From contig NZ_FOJW01000003.1 in assembly GCF_900112045.1 (NCBI RefSeq), positions 32,948 through 96,947 on the forward strand: 64,000 bases of DNA, written 5' to 3'. The stretch comes from Lentibacillus halodurans (GTDB lineage: Bacteria; Bacillota; Bacilli; Bacillales; Amphibacillaceae). This document shows positions 33,669 through 43,367 of this stretch, in pieces. Position numbers and translations under genes: made by a program. A model generated the notes under the pieces. The model saw only the letters and a list, made by a program, of their open reading frames with translations, made no database searches and had not been told where the DNA came from. Numbering within the stretch: position 1 is the stretch's first letter; the number at the start of each line of letters is the position of its first letter.

Positions 33669-33697
33669 CTAATGAAATCATACGAGGAGCGTTTTAT

Positions 33698-36217
33698 ATG
33701 GCAGGGCTATTAACAAAAATTTTTGGTGATGGCAATAAAAAACAATTAAATAAATTACAGCGAAAAGTTGACCAGATTGAGTCGCTGGAACCGGAAATGA
33801 AACTGTTATCAGATGACGATCTTCAAAAGAAAACAGAGGAATTTAAGGAGCGGTATGCAAATGGCGAATCATTGGATGATATGCTTGTGGAAGCATTTGC
33901 TGTTGTCCGTGAGGGTTCCAGGCGTGTATTGGGAATGCGGCCATTTCCTGTTCAGCTGTCAGGAGCAATTGCGTTACATGAAGGCAATATCGCTGAAATG
34001 AAGACAGGGGAAGGCAAGACACTTGCATCTACCATGCCAGCGTATTTAAATGCTATTACCGGAAAAGGTGTCCATATCATTACGGTCAATGAATATTTGG
34101 CAGACCGTGATGCGAAAGAAATGGGAGAACTATTCAAATTTCTTGGTCTGACAGTTGGCTCAAATGGCAATGGTATGACAAAAGAAGAAAAACGAGAAGC
34201 ATACTACAGTGATATTACGTATGGCACAAACAACGAATTTGGGTTCGACTATTTGCGCGATAATATGGTTCTTTATAAAGAGCAGATGGTGCAGCGGCCA
34301 TTGCATTTTGCGATCATTGATGAGGTTGACTCGATTTTGATTGATGAGGCACGGACGCCGCTGATTATTTCAGGGTCAGCCCAAAAGTCAGCCTCCATGT
34401 ATCAGCAGGCAAACAGCTTTGTCCGCACACTGAGCAGGGAAACGGATTATACGTACGATGAAAAAACAAAAGGCGTTCAATTGACTGAAGAGGGCATTAA
34501 TAAAGCAGAACGTTATTTCAGCATTGAAAACTTATTCGATTTAAATCATGTTTCATTAACGCACCACATTAATCAGGCATTAAAGGCACATGTATCCATG
34601 CATCGCGATACCGATTATGTTGTTCAGGAAGGCGAGGTTATCATTGTTGACCAATTTACCGGCCGGCTGATGAAAGGCCGCCGGTACAGTGATGGTCTTC
34701 ATCAGGCAATTGAAGCTAAAGAGGGACTGCAGATCCAAAATGAAAGTATGACGCTTGCCTCGATCACTTTCCAGAACTTTTTCCGTATGTATGAGAAACT
34801 TTCCGGGATGACGGGTACGGCCAAAACGGAAGAAGAAGAGTTCCGCAATATTTACAACATGGATGTTATCGCCATTCCAACGAATGAGCCGATTATCCGC
34901 GATGACAAAGCAGATATGATTTATAAGTCTGTAGAAGGGAAATTCCGTGCTGTCGCAGAGGATATTAAACAGCGGCATGAAGCAGGACAGCCTGTACTGG
35001 TTGGCACCGTGGCAGTGGAAACATCGGAGTTGATTTCCAAACTGCTGAAAAAAGCAGGCGTCCCGCACAATATACTGAACGCAAAAAACCACTACCGGGA
35101 AGCTGAGATCATTGAAAATGCCGGTCAAAAAGGGGCTGTTACGATTGCCACAAACATGGCCGGGCGCGGAACCGATATCAAGCTTGGGGATGGTGTTAAG
35201 GAATTGGGGGGTCTTGCTGTGATTGGCACCGAACGGCATGAATCCCGCCGTATCGATAACCAGCTGCGTGGACGTTCTGGTCGTCAGGGAGACCCTGGTA
35301 TGTCACAGTTTTATTTGTCCATGGAAGATGAGTTGATGCGGCGCTTTGGTTCCGAAAATATGACCTCGATGATGGAACGGATGGGTATGGATGATTCACA
35401 GCCAATTGAGAGCAAAATGGTCTCAAGAGCAGTCGAATCCGCCCAAAAACGGGTGGAGGGGAATAACTTTGATGCCCGTAAAACCGTTCTGTCATATGAT
35501 GATGTGCTGAGACAGCAGCGTGAAATCATTTATAAGCAGCGTTTTGATGTCATTGAGGCGAGTGAAGATTTACGTGAAATTGTTGAGGGCATGATCCAAT
35601 CCACATTGGAGCGTGTAGTTGGGGCGAATACACAGGATGAACTGGATGAAAACTGGGAACTTGATTCGATTATCGAATATGTTCATGGCAATTTGTTGAG
35701 TCCAGAGGATATTTCCGTGGATGATCTGAAAGGCAAAGAACCTGAGGAAATAACCGAATTTATCCTGGAAAAAGTAAAAGCGCGCTATGATGAAAAAGAA
35801 CAGGAATTGACATCTGAACAAATGCGTGAATTTGAAAAAGTGATCGTATTGCGTACAGTCGATACGAAATGGATGGACCATATTGATCAGATGGATCAGC
35901 TGCGTCAGGGTATTCATCTACGGGCATACGGTCAAAACGACCCGCTGCAGGAATATCAGGCAGAAGGCTTCCAAATGTTTGAGGAAATGATTGTAGAGAT
36001 TGAAGAAGAAGTGGCCAAATACGTCATGAAAGCAGAGATCCGGGATAATCTGCAGCGTCAGGAAGTTGTCAAAAATACGCAAGCAGTTTCCGGTGGCCAG
36101 GATCAGGGAGAAAAGAAAAAGAGCCGAAAACCTTACGTGAAAACCGAGAACGTTGGCAGGAATGAACCATGTCCATGCGGCAGCGGCAAAAAATATAAAC
36201 ACTGTCATGGTGCATAG
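33698..36217 (+). CDS. secA: Preprotein translocase ATPase SecA
   Basis: SecA drives post-translational export through SecYEG. The 839-residue protein (B. subtilis 841) has Walker [10 protein letters not shown] (about 102), [19 protein letters not shown] (about 208), [10 protein letters not shown] (about 488), GRSGRQGD, and the C-terminal zinc-binding [14 protein letters not shown]. The real start is the ATG at 33698 after GAGGAGCG; the frame from 33557 reads through the leader hairpins. prfB follows. Confidence 0.97.
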   Translation: MAGLLTKIFGDGNKKQLNKLQRKVDQIESLEPEMKLLSDDDLQKKTEEFKERYANGESLDDMLVEAFAVVREGSRRVLGMRPFPVQLSGAIALHEGNIAEMKTGEGKTLASTMPAYLNAITGKGVHIITVNEYLADRDAKEMGELFKFLGLTVGSNGNGMTKEEKREAYYSDITYGTNNEFGFDYLRDNMVLYKEQMVQRPLHFAIIDEVDSILIDEARTPLIISGSAQKSASMYQQANSFVRTLSRETDYTYDEKTKGVQLTEEGINKAERYFSIENLFDLNHVSLTHHINQALKAHVSMHRDTDYVVQEGEVIIVDQFTGRLMKGRRYSDGLHQAIEAKEGLQIQNESMTLASITFQNFFRMYEKLSGMTGTAKTEEEEFRNIYNMDVIAIPTNEPIIRDDKADMIYKSVEGKFRAVAEDIKQRHEAGQPVLVGTVAVETSELISKLLKKAGVPHNILNAKNHYREAEIIENAGQKGAVTIATNMAGRGTDIKLGDGVKELGGLAVIGTERHESRRIDNQLRGRSGRQGDPGMSQFYLSMEDELMRRFGSENMTSMMERMGMDDSQPIESKMVSRAVESAQKRVEGNNFDARKTVLSYDDVLRQQREIIYKQRFDVIEASEDLREIVEGMIQSTLERVVGANTQDELDENWELDSIIEYVHGNLLSPEDISVDDLKGKEPEEITEFILEKVKARYDEKEQELTSEQMREFEKVIVLRTVDTKWMDHIDQMDQLRQGIHLRAYGQNDPLQEYQAEGFQMFEEMIVEIEEEVAKYVMKAEIRDNLQRQEVVKNTQAVSGGQDQGEKKKSRKPYVKTENVGRNEPCPCGSGKKYKHCHGA

Positions 36218-36395
36218 CAGAAAAGCCTGCATTCCTGCATTGTTTCGTTATCCGGGAGCCGGAAGACGAACTTGAAGAATCGGCAAGGAGTTCAGGTTAA
36301 AACAGTCGAAATTCATTTGAAACATGTGATACACTCCCGGTCAAAGGGGAGTGTTTTCACTGCTGGTACAATTAATAATGTTGAGGTGATCAATA

Positions 36396-37497
36396 GTGGA
36401 ACTGGTTGAAATTGGAAACGAACTCGAACAAATGAATGATCGAATCAATGACTTTAGGGGGTCTCTTTGACTTAGATGTCAAACGAGAGCGTATCAAGGA
36501 ACTGGAGCTTGAAATGGCTGATCCCGCATTTTGGGATGATCAGGAAAATGCCCAAAAACTGATCGATGAAACAAACAGCCTCAAGCGTTATGTAGAAGGC
36601 TTCGAATCGCTCGAAAAAAAACTTGAAAATCTTGAAGTAACCTATGAGCTCGTAAAAGAAGAAGGTGATCAGGAACTTTTTGCGGATCTTGAAGACGAAT
36701 TGGCAGCATTACAAATAGAAATGAATCATTTTGAACTGCAAATGCTGTTAAGTGAGCCATACGATCAAAACAATGCGATTCTGGAATTGCATCCGGGCGC
36801 TGGCGGTACGGAATCTCAGGACTGGGCAAGTATGCTTTTGCGAATGTATCAGCGCTGGGCTGACAAAAAAGGTTTTACAGTCGAGACACTGGACTACCTG
36901 CCTGGTGATGAAGCTGGGGTCAAAAGTGTTACACTGTGGATTAAGGGGCACAATGCTTATGGCTACTTGAAGGCCGAAAAAGGTGTTCATCGCCTTGTGC
37001 GCATCTCCCCGTTTGATTCTTCAGGAAGGCGCCATACATCATTTGCATCATGTGATGTCATGCCTGAAATGGATGATAATGTCGATATTGAGATCAGAAA
37101 TGAAGATATCAACATTGATACGTACCGTGCAAGTGGTGCGGGTGGCCAGCATGTCAACACAACTGATTCAGCTGTCCGAATTACCCATTTGCCGACAAAT
37201 ACAATCGTTACATGTCAGTCAGAACGTTCTCAAATCCAAAATCGTGAACGCGCCATGAAAATGCTCCGGTCCAAACTATACCAGCAGGAATTGGAACGGC
37301 AGCAGCAGGAGCTCGATGAAATTCGCGGTGAACAAAGAGAAATAGGCTGGGGAAGTCAAATTCGTTCATATGTTTTCCATCCTTATACGATGGTGAAAGA
37401 TCACCGTACAAATGTTGAAGCTGGCAATGCACAAGGTGTTATTGACGGAGGACTGGATCTATTTATCGATGCATTTCTGCGTTCCCGGATCGATTAA
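36396..37497 (+). CDS. prfB: Peptide chain release factor 2, with programmed +1 frameshift
   Basis: RF2 terminates translation at UGA and UAA. The first 24 codons start at GTG 36396 (after GAGGTGAT) and end in-frame at CTT-TGA (36465-36470). An internal AGGGGG sits just upstream of that slip site, so the ribosome shifts +1 and continues from GAC at 36469. This is the classic RF2 autoregulation by UGA. The full product is 366 residues, as in B. subtilis, with the GGQ motif in [20 protein letters not shown] (about 240). Confidence 0.97.
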
Positions 37498-37694
37498 CCA
37501 TCTTTCACTCGAGTGAACAACAGTAACTTTGCAAGAAGAGTGAGGGAACATCTTTATCGAGAGTTCTTTTTCGATGATCAGGAAAAATTCATGAAATGAA
37601 CACATATTGTAAAAATCCCGTTTTGGTCTAAATTTTAGTGAATCTGCCCCCAGAAAAAATAGAAGTGCTCCGTTTTATTTTAACGTGATTGGGT

Positions 37695-37700
37695 TATAAT
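37695..37700 (+). promoter_or_regulatory. -10 element of the cccB promoter
   Basis: TATAAT lies about 45 bases before cccB. The -35 region is weak (TTTTAT-like). No clear terminator of prfB was found in 37498-37690. Confidence 0.45.
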
Positions 37701-37744
37701 ATCTGTGATAACCTTTCACTAAATTTTGTTAGGGGGGATTTAAC

Positions 37745-38125
37745 ATGAAAAAATGGTTATTGTCAGTGCTGTTCGGCACAGCGTTAGTGCTCGGCGCTTG
37801 TGGCGGTGGAGATGATGGTGACAACGGCGGTACAGGTGATACTGGTGGTAATGGTGGCGCTGATACCGAAGAATCTGCCGAAGATGACGGTGGAGGTGCA
37901 GTCGACACTGCAGCTGCTGAGGAAATTTTTGAAAGCAATTGTGCACAGTGTCACGGTGCAGACCTTTCCGGGGCACAAGGCCCTGACTTGACATCAGTTG
38001 GTGCAAACTATTCTGCTGATGAAATTGCCGATATCATTCAAAATGGAAAAGGCGCCATGCCGGCACAAAACGTTTCGGATGAAGATACGCAAACACTTGC
38101 TTCCTGGTTAGCTGAAAAACAATAA
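37745..38125 (+). CDS. cccB: Lipoprotein cytochrome c-551
   Basis: CccB is a membrane-anchored small c-type cytochrome that passes electrons in the aerobic chain. The 126-residue precursor has a lipoprotein signal (LVLGAC, Cys about 19), a Gly/Asp/Glu-rich linker (about 20-55) and one haem domain with CAQCH (66-70) and a likely axial Met in GKGAMPAQ (about 104). The acidic linker suits a halophile. The position after prfB follows B. subtilis. Confidence 0.93.
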   Translation: MKKWLLSVLFGTALVLGACGGGDDGDNGGTGDTGGNGGADTEESAEDDGGGAVDTAAAEEIFESNCAQCHGADLSGAQGPDLTSVGANYSADEIADIIQNGKGAMPAQNVSDEDTQTLASWLAEKQ

Positions 38126-38140
38126 TGGGTACTTACCGGC

Positions 38141-38180
38141 AAAAGTTTGACCTGTTTCGTATAATGGGTCAAACTTTTTT
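38141..38180 (+). terminator. Terminator of cccB
   Basis: AAAAGTTTGACC and GGTCAAACTTTT form a perfect 12-bp stem followed by further T residues. Confidence 0.92.
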
Positions 38181-38595
38181 ATGTTCTTTTACAGCACCAT
38201 ACGACATAAACCGTCAAAATCTCTATTACATATAACATATACGTAATCGCCAAAGCAGAGAATTGGTTAACTCGTTCGTCATTTAATAAAACATTACAGC
38301 ATTACCAATCTTTACACGAATTTTTATCGCTGCTGACAGAGTCTAGGCTAAATCATTCTCCAACTTTCGTACCACGCCAGATTATTATAAAAATGTTACA
38401 AAAATAGAACTAAATAACTAAAAATGAAATGAAAATGTAATATTATAAGCCTAAAATTTCTGCTGAAAAATGTTATAATAGATAGAAATTAGTGAGCTTA
38501 ACTCGTTTTTGGGAAAACCGTAACCTTTTTAAAGCTGATTCATGCAAAAATTGACAGCGAGATTTACAACATTATGAGTTAAAGGTGATTAATAA
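38181..38595 (+). promoter_or_regulatory. AT-rich ftsE upstream region with an extended -10 promoter
   Basis: This 415-base stretch is AT-rich and holds no supported gene. The one clear signal is TGTTATAAT (38471-38479), an extended -10 element about 115 bases before ftsE. No known RNA motif was seen. Confidence 0.45.
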
Positions 38596-39282
38596 ATGAT
38601 AAAAATGAAAGATGTTTACAAGACATATGGAAATGGCGTCACTGCCCTGAATGGGATTAACATAAATATTGACCAAGGTGAATTTGTTTATGTTGTCGGT
38701 CCGAGCGGTGCCGGAAAATCGACATTTATCAGACTTATCTACCGTGAAGTAAAGCCGACAGAAGGCACGATCGTCATTAATGATACTGACTTGAGCATTA
38801 TCAAGGAAAAGAAGGTTCCGTTTTTAAGGCGGGATGTTGGTGTTATCTTTCAGGACTTTAAGTTATTGCCGAAACTGTCAGTCTATGAAAATATCGCATT
38901 TGCGCTGGAAGTCATTGAAGAGTCTCCACGCAATATCCGCAAACGGGTAATGGATGTGCTTGAATTGGTGGGTTTAAAGAATAAAGCACGTTTCATTCCA
39001 GATGAATTATCAGGAGGTGAACAACAGCGCGTATCAATAGCACGTGCGATTGTGAACCACCCGAAAATTGTTATAGCGGATGAGCCTACTGGAAATTTGG
39101 ATCCTGAAACATCATGGGGGATTATGCGGATCTTTGAAGAAATTAATGCCAGAGGCACGACGATTATCATGGCCACCCACAGCAAAGAAATAGTCAATAC
39201 GGTTAAGAAGCGTGTCATCGCAGTGGAAGACGGATTAATCGTACGAGACGAACATCGAGGTGAATACGGCTATGAAGCTTAG
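38596..39282 (+). CDS. ftsE: Cell-division ABC transporter ATPase FtsE
   Basis: FtsE powers FtsX, which activates peptidoglycan hydrolases rather than moving a solute. The 228-residue ATPase has Walker A GPSGAGKST (about 36), LSGGEQQR signature (about 138) and Walker B VIADEP (about 159). Its end overlaps the ftsX start by 11 bases. Confidence 0.96.
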   Translation: MIKMKDVYKTYGNGVTALNGININIDQGEFVYVVGPSGAGKSTFIRLIYREVKPTEGTIVINDTDLSIIKEKKVPFLRRDVGVIFQDFKLLPKLSVYENIAFALEVIEESPRNIRKRVMDVLELVGLKNKARFIPDELSGGEQQRVSIARAIVNHPKIVIADEPTGNLDPETSWGIMRIFEEINARGTTIIMATHSKEIVNTVKKRVIAVEDGLIVRDEHRGEYGYEA

Positions 39283-40165
39283 AACGACCAAGCGTCATTT
39301 CAGAGAAGGTATTAAGAACATTTTCCGGAATGGCTGGATGACGGTAGCATCAATAGGTGCAGTGACAACAACACTACTGCTCGTAGGGGCTTTTCTTGCA
39401 TTAATGCTTAATATTAATCATATGGCTGGAGGCCTGGAAGAAGATGTGCGGATTGAGGCATTAATTGATCTTACTGCAACCGAAGAGCAAGTAAATGAAA
39501 TTGGATCAACCATCGAACAAATGGATGAAACGGAAAGTGTTGTATTCAATTCAAAGGATGAACAGCTTGATCAGTTAATCGAAGAGATGGGCGAAGAAGG
39601 CACTACCTGGCAGATGTTTGAACAGGATAATCCATTGAGCCATGCTTATATTGTCAAGGCAACGGAACCATCCAATACGGAAGCTCTGGCGGAACAGATT
39701 AATAATCTGGAGCATATCCAGGAAGTAAACTACGGACAGGATGTTATTCATCGGTTATTCCAATTTAATGAGTATGCGCGCAATATCGGCTTAGTATTGA
39801 TAGTTGGTTTAGTCTTTACGGCCATATTCCTTATATCAAATACAATTAAACTTACCATTATGGCCCGCAGCAAGGAAATTGGTATTATGAAGCTTGTCGG
39901 TGCCACAAACGGTTTTATACGCTGGCCATTTTTTATTGAAGGAGCACTGCATGGGATGTTGGGTGCCATTATTCCAATTGCTGCTGTTCTAACAGGGTAT
40001 TATTATTTGGAGAATAATCTCAGCGAACAGATAACTTACTCCTTTGTTGAAATACTGCCATTTCATCCATTTGCCTGGCAGCTATCACTGATCATCTTGT
40101 TAATAGGAACTTTCATCGGGATTTGGGGAAGTGTGATGAGTGTACGCAAATTCCTGAAAGTTTAA
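39272..40165 (+). CDS. ftsX: Cell-division protein FtsX
   Basis: FtsX is the membrane partner of FtsE. The 297-residue protein has a first transmembrane helix (about 22-46), a large extracellular loop (about 50-165) that binds the hydrolase or its adaptor, and three C-terminal helices. I use the ATG at 39272, which has GAGGTGA upstream within ftsE. Confidence 0.95.
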   Translation: MKLRTTKRHFREGIKNIFRNGWMTVASIGAVTTTLLLVGAFLALMLNINHMAGGLEEDVRIEALIDLTATEEQVNEIGSTIEQMDETESVVFNSKDEQLDQLIEEMGEEGTTWQMFEQDNPLSHAYIVKATEPSNTEALAEQINNLEHIQEVNYGQDVIHRLFQFNEYARNIGLVLIVGLVFTAIFLISNTIKLTIMARSKEIGIMKLVGATNGFIRWPFFIEGALHGMLGAIIPIAAVLTGYYYLENNLSEQITYSFVEILPFHPFAWQLSLIILLIGTFIGIWGSVMSVRKFLKV

Positions 40166-40219
40166 AAGAGAACACACGAAATTTAATTTGCACTAGATTC
40201 AGCGGAGAGGGGAAACGAG

Positions 40220-41578
40220 ATGAGAAAACTTGCTTCTTATTCACTGATTGCACTGCTTTTCTTCAGTACAAGCCTGGTGGATTCGCAGAAAGTATCAGCA
40301 GAGAGCGTTGATGATGCTGAACAACAGATTCAAGAAAAAAAAGAAAAACAAAAGGAAATAGAAGAACAGAAATCCGAGCTGCAAAGTGATAAAAAAGAAA
40401 CAGAAGAAAAAATCGAGGAGAATCAGAACAAACAGGACAATGTCAATAGTGAGATTGATACGATCGACCAGGAGTTGTCCGGTACACGGGAAGAAATTGA
40501 GGCGAAAGAGAATGAAATTGCTGATACAAATGCACAGCTCGACAAGTTAAGCAATCAAATTGATGAACTTAATGAGCAGGTTGAACAATTAAAAGAAGAT
40601 ATTCAAAAACTGAAAGAACGCATTGAACAACGAGAAGAATTATTGAAAGACCGTCTTCGTGCTATCCAGTCCAACGGCGGGAGCATGAGTTACATAGAAG
40701 TCATTTTCGGAGCAGAAAGCTTTAGCGATTTCATCAGTAGATCGTCAGCAGTCAATACGATTATGGATCAGGATAAAAACATCATGGAAACACATAAGCG
40801 GGAAAAGCAGGAAGTTGAGGAAAAACAGGCTGAAGTAAAAGGTAAGAAAGAGAATGTTGAACAAAAGAAAGCTGAAGTGGAAGAGCAAAAGGCATCCCTT
40901 GAAAATCAAAAACAGGAGCTTGAATCCTTGAAGTCACAACTGGACGAGCAAATGTCAGAAAAAGAAAGTTTGCTTAATGAGCTGGAGGAAGAGCAAAATC
41001 ATCTGGAAGAATATAAAGTAAGTTTAGAGGATGAACAGGAGATTTTACGAAAACAGGAAGCGGCGAACCAAAAAGCTATAGAAGCTGCTAAACAGGAGAA
41101 GGAAGAGATGAATCAGCTTTCAAAGGAAGATAATTCTAATTCAAGTAATTTAGGTGGAAATGGCATGTTCAGCTGGCCGGTGTCAGCAGGTAAAGACGCT
41201 TTTACGTCCGGGTATGGACAGCGCTGGGGAAAACTGCATGCTGGAATTGATTTCGGAATCGGAGTAGGCACACCGGTTAAATCCGCAGCTTCAGGGGTAG
41301 TCATCTCAACGCATACAGATACTGATGGCACTATGAATGGTTACGGAAATGCTGTGTTAGTCTCTCACTCAATTGATGGAACGTCTTATACAACATTATA
41401 TGCACATCTGAACAGCATTTCTGTTTCAGACGGACAGACAGTCAGTAATGGACAAACATTAGGCGCAAGTGGAAATACTGGGCATTCAACGGGACCGCAT
41501 CTGCATTTTGAGATTCATAAGGGCGGATGGAATGCGTCTAAAAGTAATTCAGTAAATCCATTGAATTATCTCCCTTAA
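40220..41578 (+). CDS. EnvC-like coiled-coil M23 peptidoglycan hydrolase
   Basis: This 452-residue exported protein has a signal peptide (cleavage about after VSA, residue 26), two long coiled-coils (about 30-145 and 180-295) and a C-terminal LytM/M23 metallopeptidase domain (about 325-450) with HAGIDFG and GPHLHFEIH zinc-ligand motifs. All zinc-site residues of active enzymes seem present. Coiled-coil plus M23 is the EnvC layout, and the gene follows ftsX directly. It is thus the obvious candidate partner of FtsEX here, where B. subtilis uses CwlO from another locus. Confidence 0.88.
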   Translation: MRKLASYSLIALLFFSTSLVDSQKVSAESVDDAEQQIQEKKEKQKEIEEQKSELQSDKKETEEKIEENQNKQDNVNSEIDTIDQELSGTREEIEAKENEIADTNAQLDKLSNQIDELNEQVEQLKEDIQKLKERIEQREELLKDRLRAIQSNGGSMSYIEVIFGAESFSDFISRSSAVNTIMDQDKNIMETHKREKQEVEEKQAEVKGKKENVEQKKAEVEEQKASLENQKQELESLKSQLDEQMSEKESLLNELEEEQNHLEEYKVSLEDEQEILRKQEAANQKAIEAAKQEKEEMNQLSKEDNSNSSNLGGNGMFSWPVSAGKDAFTSGYGQRWGKLHAGIDFGIGVGTPVKSAASGVVISTHTDTDGTMNGYGNAVLVSHSIDGTSYTTLYAHLNSISVSDGQTVSNGQTLGASGNTGHSTGPHLHFEIHKGGWNASKSNSVNPLNYLP

Positions 41579-41624
41579 AAATAGATGAATGACATTGCAT
41601 TTTGTTTGCATAAACTATATTATT

Positions 41625-41657
41625 AAAGGCATCGCACATTACGGTGTGATGCCTTTT
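41625..41657 (+). terminator. Terminator of ftsEX-M23 operon
   Basis: AAAGGCATCGCAC pairs with GTGTGATGCCTTT (one G-U pair) and five T residues close the structure. Confidence 0.92.
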
Positions 41658-41753
41658 TATAGATGAAACAGGGGGTAAATGAATATCTGATCATTTCCTT
41701 CGACTTCCGGAATGGACAAACCACCATGCAAATATACAAGTTGGGGTGAAAAC

Positions 41754-43211
41754 ATGAAATTGAAAAAGCTGCATGTTACGCTTCTGTTGATAGCTGCACT
41801 ATTATTGGGATTTGCCGGTGCATTTCTGGGCGTGAAACTTGCGCAGCCTGATTCCGACCCGGATGAGGAACTGGCGGATTTGACTAATTCCTCAGAACAG
41901 AATAATGGTACAGCACCTGAAAACATGGAAAAGGTTACGCAAACCTATAATTTAATCAAAGAACATTACTTAGAGGACGTAGAGGATTCGCAGTTAATTG
42001 AAGGTGCTATTCAAGGTATGATTTCCTCACTGGAGGATCCATACAGCTCCTACATGGACGTGGAATCGATGGAGCAATTTAATGAAACAATCGAATCTTC
42101 ATTCGAGGGAATTGGTGCGGAAGTCAGTATGGTGAATGGAAAGGTTACGATCGTCTCACCAATAAAGGATTCACCTGCCGAGGACGCTGGACTCAGACCA
42201 AATGACCATATTTTAAGTGTTGATGGGGAAAGTGTTGAGGGATTGAATTTGAATGAAGCAGTAGAAAAAATTCGAGGTGAGAAAGGCTCTGAGGTCGTTC
42301 TTGAAGTTCAGCGTTCCAGTGTTTCTGATTCGTTTGATGTAACCATTGTGCGCGATGATATACCGGTTGAGACCGTCTATTCTGAAGTTCAAACAATCGA
42401 AGGAAAGAAGACAGGTATTATTGAAATAACTTCTTTTGCTGAAAATACGGCAGAGCATTTTACGCAACAGCTGCAGTCACTGGAAGATGAAAATATTGAA
42501 GGTTTGGTCATAGATGTACGGGGAAATCCAGGTGGTGTTTTATCTGCAGTAGAAGGGATATTGAAAAACTTCATACCAAAAGATATACCATATGTCCAAA
42601 TTGAAAATCAAAACGGTGAAGCAGAAAAGTCATATTCGGAATTAGACGAGAAAAAGCCATATCCTATCAGTGTGCTAATTAATGAAGGCAGTGCCTCTGC
42701 TTCAGAAATTTTAGCAGTTGCCATGAAAGAGGTTGGCTATGACGTTGTGGGCACGAACAGTTTTGGTAAAGGCACTGTACAGCAGGCAGTACCAGTTGGA
42801 GAAGATGGCAGCAGAGTTAAATTAACGTTTTTCAAATGGCTTTCACCTGAAGGGACATGGATTCATGAAAAAGGAGTGGAACCTACAACTGAAGTGGAAC
42901 AACCAGATTATTATTTTACCAATCCTGTTCAAATAGAGGATTCTATTGCCTATGACCAGACCGGTGAAAATGTGGAGAATATACAGGTTATGCTCGCAGG
43001 ATTAGGCTATGACCCTGGGCGAACAGACGGTTATTACAGCAAAGAAACGGCGTCTGCTGTTCAAAACTTTCAAGCAGATAATGACCTTGAAACAACCGGA
43101 GAAGTAGATGAAGAAACAGCCGGACTAATCGAAACGAGTATTGTTGACCGGGTTCGTAACGGTGAAGATGACCGGCAAATGAAGCAAGCGCTGGATATTT
43201 TATATGATTAA
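41754..43211 (+). CDS. ctpB: Carboxy-terminal processing protease CtpB
   Basis: CtpB is a secreted S41 protease; in B. subtilis it cleaves SpoIVFA during sporulation. The 485-residue protein has an N-terminal membrane anchor (about 7-28), a PDZ domain (about 115-200), the S41 domain with catalytic Ser in NEGSASASE (about 310) and Lys in FGKGTVQ (about 335), and a C-terminal peptidoglycan-binding domain (about 405-465). I use the ATG at 41754 behind GGGGTGA. Confidence 0.93.
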   Translation: MKLKKLHVTLLLIAALLLGFAGAFLGVKLAQPDSDPDEELADLTNSSEQNNGTAPENMEKVTQTYNLIKEHYLEDVEDSQLIEGAIQGMISSLEDPYSSYMDVESMEQFNETIESSFEGIGAEVSMVNGKVTIVSPIKDSPAEDAGLRPNDHILSVDGESVEGLNLNEAVEKIRGEKGSEVVLEVQRSSVSDSFDVTIVRDDIPVETVYSEVQTIEGKKTGIIEITSFAENTAEHFTQQLQSLEDENIEGLVIDVRGNPGGVLSAVEGILKNFIPKDIPYVQIENQNGEAEKSYSELDEKKPYPISVLINEGSASASEILAVAMKEVGYDVVGTNSFGKGTVQQAVPVGEDGSRVKLTFFKWLSPEGTWIHEKGVEPTTEVEQPDYYFTNPVQIEDSIAYDQTGENVENIQVMLAGLGYDPGRTDGYYSKETASAVQNFQADNDLETTGEVDEETAGLIETSIVDRVRNGEDDRQMKQALDILYD

Positions 43212-43265
43212 AAGTGACTTCGATCAGTGGGTTGCTTCGGCGCAGAAGACGTGCTAGTACTGTTT

Positions 43266-43297
43266 GATCCGCGGGTAATACTCGCGGATTTCTTTTC
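43266..43297 (+). terminator. Terminator of ctpB
   Basis: ATCCGCG (43267-43273) and CGCGGAT (43283-43289) form a GC-rich stem followed by TTCTTTTC. Confidence 0.85.
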
Positions 43298-43367
43298 ACG
43301 CCTGGCAGGAAATGATTCTACAAATCACGAATATAAACGAGAGAAGATATGACAGAAGGTGATCATG

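Noticed and set aside
34580-35239. 219-codon antisense frame inside secA
   Set aside because: It is the longest shadow frame, lies wholly antisense to conserved secA coding sequence and shows no recognisable domain.
37729-38006. Several overlapping frames opposite cccB
   Set aside because: They arise from the GGT/GAT-rich linker of cccB; the low-complexity Ser/Pro or His/Arg products are typical of antisense translation.
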